Shown here: positions 34,287 through 45,732 of the stretch, piece after piece
Layout: each line of letters starts with the position of its first letter
How positions within the stretch are numbered: the stretch's first letter is position 1
Source of the DNA: Papio anubis
Taxonomy: Eukaryota; Chordata; Mammalia; Primates; Cercopithecidae
Assembly: GCF_008728515.1 (NCBI RefSeq)
Contig: NC_044980.1
Coordinates: forward strand, 62,245,590-62,309,589
Reading direction: 5' to 3'
DNA: 64,000 bases
Translations under genes and position numbers: made by a program
Notes under the pieces: generated by a model
What the model saw: only the letters and a program-made list of their open reading frames with translations
What the model was told of the DNA's origin: nothing
The model's database searches: none

Positions 34287-34732
34287 ATAAGGAGCATACT
34301 AATGTCCCTACAGACAATTGAAGCTAGAGAGACATACTCATAAAACAAATAAAAAATATAACCTGAAATCTTAATCTTTCAAAATGAGCTAAAAATTAAG
34401 AAAGTGATAGTTGATATGAAAGAATATAAGAATAAAATAACTTAGACATAAGATGTTAGAAGTCAGGAAAGAATTAGTAATCAAAGGAAAAAATAATTTC
34501 AGAAATGATGACTAATTTGAGTAAACACAAAAATAATAAACAACAAATAATACCTGAAGCTAAATAGAAAAAAATAAAATGCAGGAAGGGAAAATAATTT
34601 TTTAAAAAGTGAAAGATAAAGAAGATAGGTGGGAAAGTCTGAACATGAGTATAATAGGAACTTCTGAATAAGAAAACCAAAACAATGGGAATAAAAACAA
34701 ATACTGAAACTATAACTTAAGAAAATAGTTTT

Positions 34733-34981
34733 CCGAGGCAGGCAGATCACTAGGTCAGGAGTTCAAGACCAGCCTGACCAACATGGTGAAACCCTGTCTC
34801 TACTAAAATCACAAAAATTAGCCAGGTGTGGTGGCTCATGCCTGTAATCTCAGCTACTCGGGAGGCAGAGGCAGGAGAATTGCTTGAACCCAGAAGGCGG
34901 AGGTTGCAGTGAGCTAAGATTGCGCCACTGCACTCTAGCCTGGCGACACAGCGAGACTCCATGTAAAAAAAGAAAAAAAAA
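34733..34981 (+). mobile_element. 5'-truncated Alu
   Basis: Forward Alu missing its first ~45 bases; it begins 'cgaggcaggcagatcac' and ends with an A-rich tail. 'aatagtttt' occurs just before (34724-34732) and shortly after (34989-34997), but not immediately after the tail, so it is only a possible target duplication. Confidence 0.93.
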
Positions 34982-36244
34982 GGTTTTGAATAGTTTTGAA
35001 ATTAAAAACAAGTCAAAAGTACATATTGAAAGAGCTCACTATTTATATGAGAAATTTGGCATAGAAATATGTTATTTAAAATCTGCACAAAGCAAGTCAT
35101 TTTATAGTAATGGACTATAAAGAAAAAGAAAAAGAAATTGAAAACTAGGCAAAAAGCCCAAGACATTTATCAGGAAAAGTAGTACAGTGTCATCAAACTT
35201 TTTGACAGGAATGCTGTTTGCCAGAAAACAATAGAGTAGCATACTGGAAGATACTTAATAAAAGAAAGCATGAGCCAGTGGCTTTATGTCCAGCCCAAAT
35301 AACTTTCTGTTTAAAAATGGCACACAAACCATTATAAACATGCAATAATTTGGGTAATTTTTTTTGAGAAATCTACTCAAGAATGAGCTTCAGCCTAATT
35401 CTTCAACAATAAAGAATGAAGAAAAATTTACATAAATAATGGTGGTAATACTGAATATGTAATTACATGTAGCATTACCACTAGATGGTAATTATATGAA
35501 AGAGTATAGTATGTAATGACTATATACTCTGAAAATAATTTCATAGTACAACTTTCAAAATATTAGGAGAGATTAGGGAAAACATGGAAAGTAGGAAAAG
35601 GTTACTGTGTACTTCATAATTATTATTTGAGAGTAAATTAATGTAATTTGAAACCAGATGTTGGGGGAGATGCAGGGAAAAGAACAAAAGAGGATATTAC
35701 CACTTAATATTGCTCATAGTAAGAACCAAATAAAAAATAACCAAAAAAGAGGAAAGTACTATAGATATGTTGCAACATATAAGAAATTAATATATAAGTG
35801 TTGTAGCCAAACTATTAATCATATTAAAAAATAAAATGGGGTTAATTTTTCTATTAATTTTTTTGATTGGTAAACAAAACAACATCCAACACTATATTAT
35901 ATAAGAAGCACATCCAAAACAAAGAGATTTGGAGTGGTTTAAGATAACTAATTGTTAAAACTATATCAGGAAAATAAAAATAAAAAGAAAGCAGTGGTTA
36001 AAATATAGGTATCCGACTAGGTAGAATTCAAACTGAAAAATAAGAAGAGATGAAGATACTTTGTAAAGCTAAATATTAAAACACATAATGAAAATGAAAC
36101 AGTTATTCATATTTAAAACACAGAATCGTCTTTCACACTACAGGAGATTGAGGGGGAAAGAGAAGCAGTCATACTAGAAAATTTTAACACACTTTTAAAA
36201 TCCAAACCAGATGAATTAGAGTAAAAATTAGTGATGATGTAGAA

Positions 36245-36413
36245 CAGGGTCATCAAATATTCTCTATGAAAGGCCTCATAGTAAATATTTCAGATTTTGT
36301 GAGTCAGTTGCTTCTGCTCAACTTCGATGTTGTAGTGCAAAAGTACTCGGAGACAATACATAAACAAGAATGGCTATTTTCCAATATCATTTTATTTAGT
36401 TTGCTAACCCCTG
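36245..36413 (+). mobile_element. hAT-Charlie-type non-autonomous element in L1M
   Basis: Starts 'cagggtcatcaaatattctc', passes 'aggcctcatagtaaatattt', and ends 'gtttgctaacccctg'. The ends are inverted copies (cagggtc / acccctg). Flanking 8-mers atgtagaa and atataaaa differ by two transitions and fit the hAT 8-bp target duplication with T at position 2 and A at position 7. It is inserted in the L1M. Confidence 0.82.
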
Positions 36414-36799
36414 ATATAAAAAACCGAAATAACATCATCAAATAAACTTTATGTATGTATGTTTAATTGTGCATATAAGGACGTATGTGCATATATATCT
36501 TTCAGTGAAATCAGATTAGTTATCTAATCAAATATATATATATACATGTATTTTTAACAGTATGAGGAACACTCACAAAAATTGACCTTAATTTAAACCA
36601 TAGAAAAATCCATAAATGCCAAAGGTTAGACTTAATGCAAGACCATTTTCTTACCATAGAGCAATAAAACTAGAAATTAATGACAGAAAGCCACCACAAA
36701 CATTTTAACACCTGAAATCTTATGAGATCAAATCCTACATCCATAAGACTAAAAAATGAAAAAGAAAGAATTAAAAAAAATTCAACATGTTAGAAATTA

Positions 36800-37576
36800 A
36801 AACACAAAAATGCTCAACATTACTAATCATTAGAGAAATGCAAATCAAAATCAGAATGAGATATCATCTCACGCCAGTCAGAATGGCTATTATTAAGAAG
36901 TCAAAATATAACAGAGGCTGGTGAGGTTGCAAAGAAAAGGAAACACTTATATTCTGCTGGTGGGAATGTAAATCAGTTAAACCACTATGAAAAGCATTTT
37001 GGCAATTTCTCAGAAAACTTAGAATTACCATTCAATCCAGCAATCCCATTATTGGGTATATATCCAAAGGAATATAAATTGTTCTACCATAAAGACATAC
37101 ACACATGTATGTTCATCACAGTACTATTCACAATAGCAAAGACATAAAATTAACCTAGATGCCTATCAACGGTAGACTGGATAAAGGAAACCTGGTACAT
37201 ATACACCATGGAATACTATGCAACCATAAAAAATAACAAAATCATGTCCTTTGCAGCCACATGGATGGAGATGGAGACTATCATCCTAAGCAAACTAATT
37301 CAAATACGGAGAAAAACAATATCACATGTTTTCACCTATAAATGGAAGCTAAACATTAAGTACACACAGACAAACAAAAGAGAACAATAGACGCAGGGGC
37401 CTACTTGAGGGTGGAGAGTGGAAGGATGGTTAGGATTGAATAACTACCTATTGGGTACCATGCTTATTACATGGATGAGGAAATAATCTGTACACCAAAC
37501 CCCCATGACACATAATTTACCTATATAACAAATCTGCATGTCCCCCTGAAACTGAAAGGTTTTTTTTTTTTTTTTT
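36800..37576 (+). mobile_element. L1PB-like 3' end (ORF2 C-terminus + 3' UTR)
   Basis: Begins near 'aaaaatgctcaacattac', contains 'tccagcaatcccattattgg' and an ORF2 C-terminal frame at 37208-37390 (MEYYATIKNNK...). It then enters a 3' UTR with 'tattgggtaccatgctta' and 'cccccatgacacataatt'. Oddly the end is followed by a T run (37561-37576) where an A tail is expected. Broken and 5' truncated. Confidence 0.88.
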
Positions 37577-38600
37577 AAGATGTGCAAAAGTTCTGAAAAA
37601 ACTCCTCACTTAGAAGACACACAGATGGCAAATAAGCATATGGAAAGATGCTCAACATTATATATCACTAGATTATTTCAAATTAAAACAATGGGATACC
37701 ACTACCCACATACTGGAATGGCTAAAATTCAGAACACTGACAACACCAAACCACTGGCGAGGATGTGGAGCAGTGGGAACTCTCAATCATTGCTGGAGGG
37801 AATGCAAAATGGCAGTCACTTTAGAAGGCAGTTTGGCAGTTTCTTACAAAGCCTAACATAGTCTTGCCATACAATCCAGCAATTGCACTTTGAAGTACTG
37901 ATCCAATTTAGTTTAAAAGTTGTGTCCATACAAAAACCTGCACACAGATGTTTATGGCAGCGTTACTCATAATGGCTAAAAACTGGAAGCAACTAAGGTG
38001 TCTCTCAATAGGGGAGTAAATAAAGGAACTGTGTTAAATCCACACAACAGGATATTACTCATCTCTTTAAAAAATGAGCTATTAAGCCATAAAGAGACAT
38101 GGAGGAAACTTTAATACATGTTACTAAGTGAGAGAAACCAATCTGAAAAGGCTATACTATATTATTATATGATTCCAACTATATTATGTTCTGGAAAAGG
38201 TAAAACTATAAAGAGGAAGAAAAGATGAAGTGGTTGCCAGGGTTTGATAGGTAGGTAGAGGGATGAATAGGTAAAAGTACAGAGAATTTTTAGGGCAATT
38301 TTACTCTATCTGATGCTGTAATGGTGGATACAGGACACTAGCATTTGACAAAACCTATGTAACTGTACAACACAGACGGTGAACCCTTGATGTGAACTAT
38401 GGATATTCATTAATAATAATGTAGCAAGATTGGTTCATCGGTTTCAACAAATGAACCACATGAATGTAACATGTTAATCACAGGAGAGATTGTGTGTGAG
38501 AGAAGGGTTATATGAGGACTCTGTACTTTCTCTTTAAATTTTCTATAAACTTAAATTTACTCTAAAAATAAGGTCTATTAGAAAAAGAAAAATTTAATAA
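37577..38600 (+). mobile_element. L1MB/MC-like ORF2 C-terminus and 3' UTR
   Basis: ORF2 C-terminal coding text ('tccagcaattgcactttgaa' around 37877) is followed by a characteristic old 3' UTR: 'aatttttagggcaattttac', 'aacaaatgaaccacatgaat', and finally 'aaataaggtctattagaaaa'. The frame at 37580-37861 is an ORF2 scrap. The same 3' UTR type occurs in reverse at 57130-57475. Confidence 0.87.
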
Positions 38601-39415
38601 AATAAATGCAAAAATCAACAAGTTAGAAAACAGAAATACTATAAAACTAAAAGCTGTGTTTTTGAAAAATAAAACAATAAAATAGATAAGCTGCTAACCA
38701 ACCTAATTGTAAAAAGTGAGGGGGAAATGATAAGTATACACAATTAAAAAGGACAAAAGAGAAATAATCATGGAAACAGAAAAAATTAAAATAACTTTAG
38801 GCAACTACTTACAATAGCTCCATGGAAATAACTTTGAAGACCTAAATTAAGTAGATGAGTTTTTAGAAAAAAATGCAGGTTACTAAAATTGACCCCATTG
38901 GAGACAGTCTACACAGACAAATGATCTTAAATAGAGAAAGTAACTAAATACACCCCCATAAAGAGAAGATCTCCAGATAGTCCCATGGAAGAATTCAACC
39001 AAGTCTTTAATAATAACATAATTATAATACCACTTAAATTATTTCAAATAATGAAAGAGAAAAAATTTAGAATTTATTTTTATGAAGTAGGTATTACATT
39101 GATCTCCAAAGCTGACACACATTATACCAGAAAAGAAACAAGAGACCAGTCATATGAATTTTGGATACAAGAGTCTTAAATAAAATTAAATACTAATGAA
39201 CATACTCCATTGGTACATTTAAAAAGAAGTATGAACAAGTGGGTTTCATATTAGAAAAAACATCAAGAGTTCATCCTATTAATAAAGCAACATTACAAAG
39301 TCATTTTGATTATTTCCACAGATTCAGAAAAGGCAACATCTAAGGACACGGGTGTCAAGAACCTTCAATAAAATGAACTGATGGATACTTCTGTAATATG
39401 ATAACACATATATCT
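38601..39415 (+). mobile_element. Ancient L1M ORF2, reverse-transcriptase region
   Basis: Forward, heavily decayed ORF2: 'aaatagataagctgctaacc', 'gaagaattcaaccaagtctt' and 'cattgatctccaaagctgac'. Its ORF2 position follows on from the fragment ending near 36799, which suggests both belong to one element opened by later L1 insertions. No intact frame. Confidence 0.68.
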
Positions 39416-39559
39416 ATAACATAACTCTACCTTAGGATCCAGAAATTCCACTAAATAATCATCAACAGATATTGCAGTAGATTCATTCAGTAGACTATTG
39501 TGCAGTAGTTAATAGGAACTAGCTAGTGCTAAATAGACTGGCTATGCACCTACCTGCTA

Positions 39560-39760
39560 ATTTCTATCTGTGTGACCCTGGCAAATCTACTTAATTTCCC
39601 TGAGTTCTGGTGTTTCTATCTGTAAAATGGAGATAATGATATCTACCTTCCAGTGCTGCAGTAAGAATTAGAATTAACATATGTGTAAAGCTCTTTGCAC
39701 AGTGTGAAACATGGCAGGCACTCAGATGATGATCTGAGAAGTGCACTAATGCTGCCAAGT
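39560..39760 (+). mobile_element. MIR SINE, forward
   Basis: Reads 'ctgtgtgaccctggcaaatc', then 'atctgtaaaatggagataat', then 'aagctctttgcacagtg' and an end near 'ggcaggcactcag', the standard MIR order. Confidence 0.82.
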
Positions 39761-39957
39761 TTATTTAACTAGGTTATAGCAAGCAGACTAAATAGAGCTT
39801 TAATAATAAGGTAAAAGTTACCAGATGCTTTTCATAATGTTGTCTTAGCTGAGGTTCATATCTCTTATTGCTTGAATTACAACAACCTCCTGTCTGATCT
39901 TCCTGACTCCAGTCTTTCTTCTTATCAAAGGCTGGATGTATAAGGAGAACAGGAGAA

Positions 39958-40445
39958 AATCAAAATGTGATGTCAAGTTTCTAAAATTAGAGGGTTGTGA
40001 AATAAATTTAGTAGGCCAAAGCCAGAATTTTAAACAATAAAATAGATTAGAAAATGTCGGTGCATTAAATGCTCTTTTGTGAAACTAGTTATTTTAAGTT
40101 CTATTTCTATGTGTGCCTACTGAATTCTGATGTGAGAGCATTTACTGTGGGTGACAAAGTTTGATAGTCTCCTCATATTGTCCATTCTCTGTAAGTCAGC
40201 TGGAGTGATCGCCTCTACTTGACAAGGCAATATGTCAAGCCATTAGTTTTCAAAGAAGTGACATCTTGCGGGTAATGAAGATTCCTTTAGATAGGTTGCA
40301 TATGGATCTAATATAAATAAAATACACTATTACTCTTACAATTTTCCTCTCATTTCCTGCCTTTTGATCGTTTCTTTGTAGTTAACAGCTTTGTAAGAGC
40401 AGTATTATAGGGAGAATCAAAATGTGATGTCAAGTTTCTAAAATT
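39958..40445 (+). repeat. Pair of identical 31-bp direct repeats 457 bp apart
   Basis: The 31-base segment at 39958-39988 is repeated exactly at 40415-40445. Both begin 'aatcaaaatgtgatgtcaag' and end 'tttctaaaatt'. The segment is not a simple repeat and was not recognised as a transposable-element end. The intervening 426 bases have no recognised family. Confidence 0.92.
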
Positions 40446-40544
40446 TATAAATGACTGTTAAGTACTACTCAACACTTACTGTGCTGGAATTATAAGAAGG
40501 AATTATAAGACGTACTGCTATCTCATCATTATGACATCATTATC

Positions 40545-40660
40545 ATTATCATCATACATTATCTTATTAAATCCTCACACCAACCCTACAAGCCTAATGT
40601 GGAGGAATTAAAATTTGGCAAAGTAATCTGCCATAGTTACATAATTCAAGCTGGTTTCTC
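40545..40660 (-). mobile_element. MIR fragment, reverse
   Basis: 'ttattaaatcctcacaccaa', 'ccctacaagcctaatgtgg' and 'catagttacataattcaagc' follow the reversed MIR order; strongly diverged. Confidence 0.6.
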
Positions 40661-42384
40661 ACTTTTATATTTAAAATGACAAAAGTATGGTCACAGCAAA
40701 GGTAGAAATGAGGGACCAAATTGAAAAGTTGAATTTTGTAGTTGATTTATCAAAAACAAAAACAACAAAACAATCTTCCTGTCCATGGGTTATAGAGAAT
40801 AGTCTGGACAATGGATATCATGCTGTACCTCACGGTGTTTTTACTTTGTCTGGTACATTTTGCTGTACCATTGAGAAATTAATAAGAACTAAGAAACAAA
40901 TATCACCCACTCATTCATCTTTTAGCGACATTTAGAAAGATGTTAAGCAAATAGGAAAAATTAAAATCATAGTCAATTAAGGAGTTAGGCATGTAAGTGA
41001 GGTACAGCCTTGCAATTAAAGATAGAATTGCTATGAACATGCAAACCAAAGAGAGAAAAGATTGATCATTTAAGCATTTAACTCCCCTGAAGCAGAGAAG
41101 AATTTCTGAAGAGATGGCACTTGAACTGAGTATTGATGGATGATCAATAGATTGCCAATTGAATTCTTATGGGCACGTTGAAAAATATAGAGCCTGTGGC
41201 AGACGTGGCTCCAAAAGGCCGCAGCAAAGAGCAAACATCTGGAAAACTGATAAAAGCAGTAGCCAAGTGATCAGAGCTAGAGCACGACAACTCCCTTGAT
41301 GCTTCCTATGCCCCAGACTTTAAAATGTTTGGAATGAACTTGCTTTATAACCACTGATGGCAGTATGGTGGTGGGAAATAAAGGAAATATTTGGAATGAA
41401 CAAGTTTGACAGCAACTCTTCTGAAGTACTGCGTGCCTCATCATTTTCATTTTTTCAGATTCAATTTCTTTTTTCATTGAATGAGGCACAATCATAACAA
41501 TTCCATTACTCTGAACATTTACAGTTCATTCCCAGATAATACGATTAGGATTATCCTCCCGCTGCCCTGCATCCCCGCTCCACTGCTTTTGAATTCTGGA
41601 CAATAGCATTAATCAGGAGACCAAAGGAATATCATTAATTGCCCTTAAATTTCTTGGAAGTACTAATTTGAGGGAAAGCCCTAAAGGATCTTTCAGCTAT
41701 TTGTTTTTGGACACATTAAATAATGGAAAAGAATAAAATCAAGAATAGGACCTGTTTTACTTTTCCAGATCCCCATTGGTTCAAGTGCAGAAGAAACCAC
41801 AGATAGAAGCCCACAGATGGAGGCCTGCTGATCATACAGCTGTGTCTTTGTTGGTACAGAAAACCAATTGTGGGTAGGAGCAATGGAGGAAGAAACAATA
41901 TTAGAATGCAATGGCATTTTAATTATACTTACCATAATTCTAATGTTCTCTTCTGTGGTGAAGTGTTTGGGGAGTTGTCTTGAAATTAGAATCCAATCCT
42001 GCAAACTTGAATCAATCAGAGCAGTGCTGTTAGGAAATATACAGAGAAGCAAGTTTGAAAAAGATTTTCCACTAGTCTTGCTTTGTAATGTTTAGACTTC
42101 CTCTGATGACTGGAGAGGAGAAGGGAGAGAGAAAGCCAGGAGATTAAATGGCCCATTTCTGTTCCTTAGGGATGTCCACTGGAGAATGATCTTAACCCCT
42201 TGAACTATTTAAACTGCCTCTGAACTGCCTTCTTACAGAAGCCAGTTATACTGGACATGAATCCTATTTTCCCAAAAGAGGTAATATAGCTCTAAGCTAG
42301 TGCTACCATTCCTATTTTCCAGGATTGGAAACTTCAGAGCCAATTAAGTAGGCTACTTACTGAGAGTCATACTGAATTTCATTT
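40661..42384. other. Single-copy DNA, nothing recognised
   Basis: About 1.7 kb with no recognised repeat. Frames of 82 codons (40687-40935 plus) and 119 codons (41693-42052 minus) have no recognised domain. The latter overlaps frames in other phases and lacks any repeat explanation, but also any coding support. Confidence 0.35.
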
Positions 42385-42738
42385 CATAGGTATTTATGAG
42401 CCTGCTATGTTCCAGGCACAGGGATGAGTGAAAGAGATGCTGGTCTTGCCCTCCTGGAGCTCGTTGTCTAGTAGGAAAAACATTTATCAAGCTAATGAAT
42501 TAATTACATGGCAACACATGTGATAAATGCAAAGTAAAGAGGGATATGAGAGCACGTAAGAGTGGGACTAGAAATGGATGAAGGGATCATCGGAAGCTAT
42601 CCTGGCTAACATAAGCCTTTTGTACTGAACAAATTATGCAGTTTAAGAGGGAGGAAAGCAAGCTTCAAGTAGAGGTTACAGCATGTGTGAAGACTCAGTG
42701 GCTGAAAAGAGTGTGATTTAAACCACAGTCTTCAAAGT

Positions 42739-42884
42739 GTGAAGGAAGCAGACTCATCTTACGTGGCTGAAACAGGAAGAAGAGAGATATGGCGGGGGGG
42801 GGGGGGGGGGGGGTGGCACACAGTTTTAAACAACCAAATCTCATGAGCACTCACTGTCATGAGAGCCACACTGAGGGGGAAATC
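42739..42884 (-). repeat. Inverted partial duplicate of the neighbouring MST-type LTR
   Basis: Reverse complement matches 43074-43204 inside the MST LTR, including 'gatttccccctcagtg', 'gtgagtgctcatgagattt' and 'gatgagtctgcttccttcac'. The two share variants that depart from the general MaLR pattern, which favours a local inverted duplication over a separate insertion. A G20 run (42794-42813) has expanded where the LTR copy has 'cctccccca' on the other strand. Confidence 0.85.
42794..42813 (+). repeat. Uninterrupted G20 homopolymer
   Basis: Twenty consecutive G bases inside the inverted LTR duplicate, derived from a short C-rich site in the LTR. Such runs are rare, unstable and hard to sequence, so the exact length may be wrong. 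Confidence 0.9.
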
Positions 42885-42969
42885 AGGAAGGGAAGACTGG
42901 GGTGACTGGAGTACAGAGAGCTAGCACATGAGGCCAGGAAAGGGGTGGATATTAAACTGGAGAGCTCTG

Positions 42970-43351
42970 TGACATGGTTTGGGTCTGTGTCCCCCCAGCC
43001 CTAATCTCATGTCAAATTGTAATCCCCAATGTTGGAGGTAGGGCCTGGTGTGAGGTGATGGGATCAGGGGCTGGATTTCCCCCTCAGTGCAGCTCTCATG
43101 ATAGTGAGTGCTCATGAGATTTGGTTGTTTAAAACTGTGTGGCACCTCCCCCATCTCTCTTTTCCTCCTGCTCCAGCCATGAAAGATGAGTCTGCTTCCT
43201 TCACCTTCCAGCATGATTGTAAGTTTCCTGAGGCCTTCCAAGTCATGCTTCCTATAGAGCCTGTGGAACCATGCGCCAATGAAACCTCTTTTCTTTATAA
43301 ATTACCAGTCTCAGGTATTTCTTTATAACACTGCAAGAATGAACTAATACA
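42970..43351 (+). mobile_element. MST-type solo LTR (ERVL-MaLR)
   Basis: Starts 'tgacatggtttgggtctgtg' and passes 'ggtgtgaggtgatgggatc', 'gcatgattgtaagtttcctg' and 'ataaattaccagtctcagg'. It ends 'aatgaactaataca', the TG...CA bounds of a MaLR LTR. Flanking 5-mers are ctctg and tcctg, an imperfect duplication. The overlapping 76- and 106-codon frames are LTR-derived. No viral genes adjoin it. Confidence 0.92.
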
Positions 43352-43626
43352 TCCTGTAAGCCGTACTAATGATATTTTGCTTTATTCTAAGATTCTAAGA
43401 TGGGAAACCAACAACTTTAATGCTCTGACCTGAGCATTTTGGAAAGGTCTATTTGATGATTGTGTATAGGTTGATTTGGAAGGTGGCAGGTGTGGAAGCA
43501 GTTTTAGTTAAGAGGTGCTTGTGGCAGTAGTGACGGAGAGAATCTCACAGGTTCAAGAGAGGTTTAAGAATCATGTTAGCAAGGTTTGGTGACCGATTTG
43601 ATATGACCTATGTAAAAGGAAGTGGT

Positions 43627-43955
43627 GGCAGGGCACAGTGGTTCACGTCTGCAATCCCAGCACTTTGGGAGGCCAAGGCAGGTGGATCACCTGAGGTTGG
43701 GAGTTGGAGAGCAGCCTGGCCAACATGACGACATTTTGTCTTTACTCAAAATACAAAAATTAGCTGGGCATGGTGGCGCATGCCTGTAATCCCAGCTACT
43801 CGGGAGGCTGAGGCAGGAGAATTGCTTGAACCCAGGAGGTGGAAGTTGCAGTGAGCTGAGATCAGGCCACTGCAGTCTAGTCTGGGTGACAGAGTAAGAC
43901 TCCCTCTCAAAAAAAAAAAAAAAAAAAAAAAAAAAGAAAGAAAGAAAGAAAAAGA
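43627..43955 (+). mobile_element. Alu (AluS-like) with long A/(GAAA)n tail
   Basis: Forward Alu from 'ggcagggcacagtggttc' to an A run and (GAAA)n. Target duplications 'aaaaggaagtggt' (43614-43626) and 'aaaaggaaatggt' (43956-43968) differ at one base. Confidence 0.95.
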
Positions 43956-44174
43956 AAAAGGAAATGGTTCTGGGTGACCCTAAGTTTTCTTAATAAATGA
44001 GTAGATATTTGGTTGTACATTTGCTGACATTAGGACTCAAGAGATCGACCAAGTGTGGAGAGTGAGTGCTGGGAAGGAAAATGGTGAGTTCAAATTTGTG
44101 CAGTTGAACTTAGGGTGCTTCAAGAGACCAGGGCGACTGAAGGGCAATATACCTGAGCTTGGGATTCCTTTTCT

Positions 44175-44550
44175 GCTATTTACTATCCATGACACCTTAG
44201 GCAAGTTTCAAAATAACCTTATACATCAATTTCCCCATCTGTAAAATGGGAATAAGAATAATAGTACTTTCACTGAGTTCTGAAGAATAAGTGAGAATAC
44301 ATACGAGACTAGTAACCATCCATAGGGCCAGGAGTGGGATGAGGTGGTCTACGAAAGGGGACACTGGGTAAACTGAGATGACTTTTCCTCCTTATTATTA
44401 ATTAAATTTTTATAAGAATGTATGTTATTACATATACACTTAGAAATGAATACAATAATTTATGAAAAGAATATGAAAGACTATATAAAAAACATCCATG
44501 TATAGCACTCAGCGTGGCACTTGGAGAACAGTCAATAAATGTGATCTGTG
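44175..44550 (+). mobile_element. MIR SINE, forward, in two pieces
   Basis: 44175-44300 carries 'ccttaggcaagtttcaaaat' and 'ccccatctgtaaaatgggaa'. The MIR 3' end 'cgtggcacttggagaacagt' followed by 'caataaatgtgatc' lies at about 44510-44545. About 200 AT-rich bases between them are unassigned. Confidence 0.75.
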
Positions 44551-44790
44551 TGTAGATAAAAGGCACCTGGAGTTCAGAGAGAGGGCTGGTCTAGAGGTGT
44601 GCATTTAGTAGCTCTTGCCATTCTAATGATAACAAGAGGTGTGGGAGTTAATGAAATCATCTCAAGAGAGAACATTGGGTTAAAGGGGGACAAGGGTTGA
44701 ATGTTGAGGAGTTTCAACTATTAAAGATAAGTGGAGGGGAATGAATTGGCAAAGGAGTCTTAGAAGGGGCATACAGCAAGGCAGGAGGAA

Positions 44791-45119
44791 ATCTCTGCCC
44801 ATGTACTCAAGGCACGCTTACATTCAGAAGAGGCCAACGGTATGGCATGCCATCACAAGCTCTAATAAGTGGAAACCTGCGAAGTGTGCTTTGGATAAGT
44901 AGGCTCTTTGGATGATCAGGCAACAAGATTTTGTTTCAATTGTCTGGTTCTTTATTTTAAATCAAACCTTGGCTTCTGTCCTGGAAACTGGGCCAGTCGG
45001 CTGGTGGAAGCTGAATTCATATTTCTTACAGATTCTCTGTCTATAAGGAGGGGCAGTTTAAAAGTGAGTTTGCTGATGTCGAAGAGGAAAACAAAATGGT
45101 ACAAAGAAAAGGAATCTCA
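44791..45119. other. Single-copy DNA, nothing recognised
   Basis: No repeat family recognised. A 79-codon plus frame (44908-45147) runs into the Alu and has no recognised domain. Confidence 0.35.
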
Positions 45120-45423
45120 GGCTGGGCGTGGTGGCTTGTGCCTGTAATCCTTGCCCTTTCGGAGGCTGAAGCAGGCGTATCACTTGAGGTCAGGAGTTCG
45201 AGACTAGCCTGGCCAATATGTTGAAAACTCGTCTTTACTAAAAATACAAAAAAATTAGCTGGGCATGGTTGCATGTGCCTGTAATCTCAGTGACTCGGGA
45301 GGCAGAGGCAAGAGAATCACTTGAACCCAGGAGGTGGTGTTTACAGTGAGCCGAGATTGTGCCACTGTACGCCCAGCCTGGGCGATAGAACGAGACTCCG
45401 TCTCAAAAAAAAAAAAAAAAAAA
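45120..45423 (+). mobile_element. Alu (older AluS/J-like)
   Basis: Forward Alu from 'ggctgggcgtggtggcttgt' to a 19-A tail, with many substitutions. No clear target duplication. Confidence 0.95.
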
Positions 45424-45732
45424 TCATTCTGTTCATTCCATTATTTCTATGCTGGTCAATTTACAGCCTTTAATTTTTTTCAACAAAAATATTTTGTTTT
45501 CTCAAATTCTTATTCTATAGACAAACATCTCTCTAATTTTCTTTCTTTTTAATAAAAATGGACACATTTTCCCCTTATTGTTGGAAAAAAGATGATTGAC
45601 CCTCATAAAAAAGAGGCGTGTCTTGTTTATAATATTACAATAAAAGATTATAATAAAGCCAGTTCATTTCAGATAAGCGGAAAACTTCCAAGGTGAGGGA
45701 GGAGTTAAATTCTATGTTCTGTTGTTTAATTC

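Larger units (their letters stand above)
33960..36799 (+). mobile_element. Ancient L1M: ORF1 region to ORF2 endonuclease region
   Basis: Decayed forward L1. Landmarks in order: ORF1-like 'tctgaacatgagtataatag' (~34638), the later 'gctgtttgccagaaaacaat', and ORF2-like 'accatagagcaataaaac' followed by 'aattaatgacagaaagcc' near 36655-36690. It is interrupted by an Alu (34733-34981) and a hAT element (36245-36413). A matching downstream ORF2 region lies at 38600-39415, so the original element probably spanned the later L1 insertions. All frames are broken. Confidence 0.75.
42385..44790 (-). mobile_element. Ancient L2-like repeat, interrupted several times
   Basis: Opens with the reversed L2-type end 'ctgctatgttccaggcac' and 'cctcctggagctcgttgtct'. 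Matching older-repeat text then recurs at 43380-43620, 43975-44170 and 44560-44790, between the LTR, Alu and MIR insertions. The 3' end is L2-like; assignment of the long inner part to the same family is uncertain. Confidence 0.5.

Noticed and set aside
41693..42052. 119-codon minus frame considered as a gene
   Set aside because: No domain or plausible promoter, overlapping frames in other phases, and no sign of coding bias.
42965..43356. 5-bp target duplication for the MST LTR (ctctg / tcctg)
   Set aside because: Two of five bases differ, so it is not claimed as evidence.
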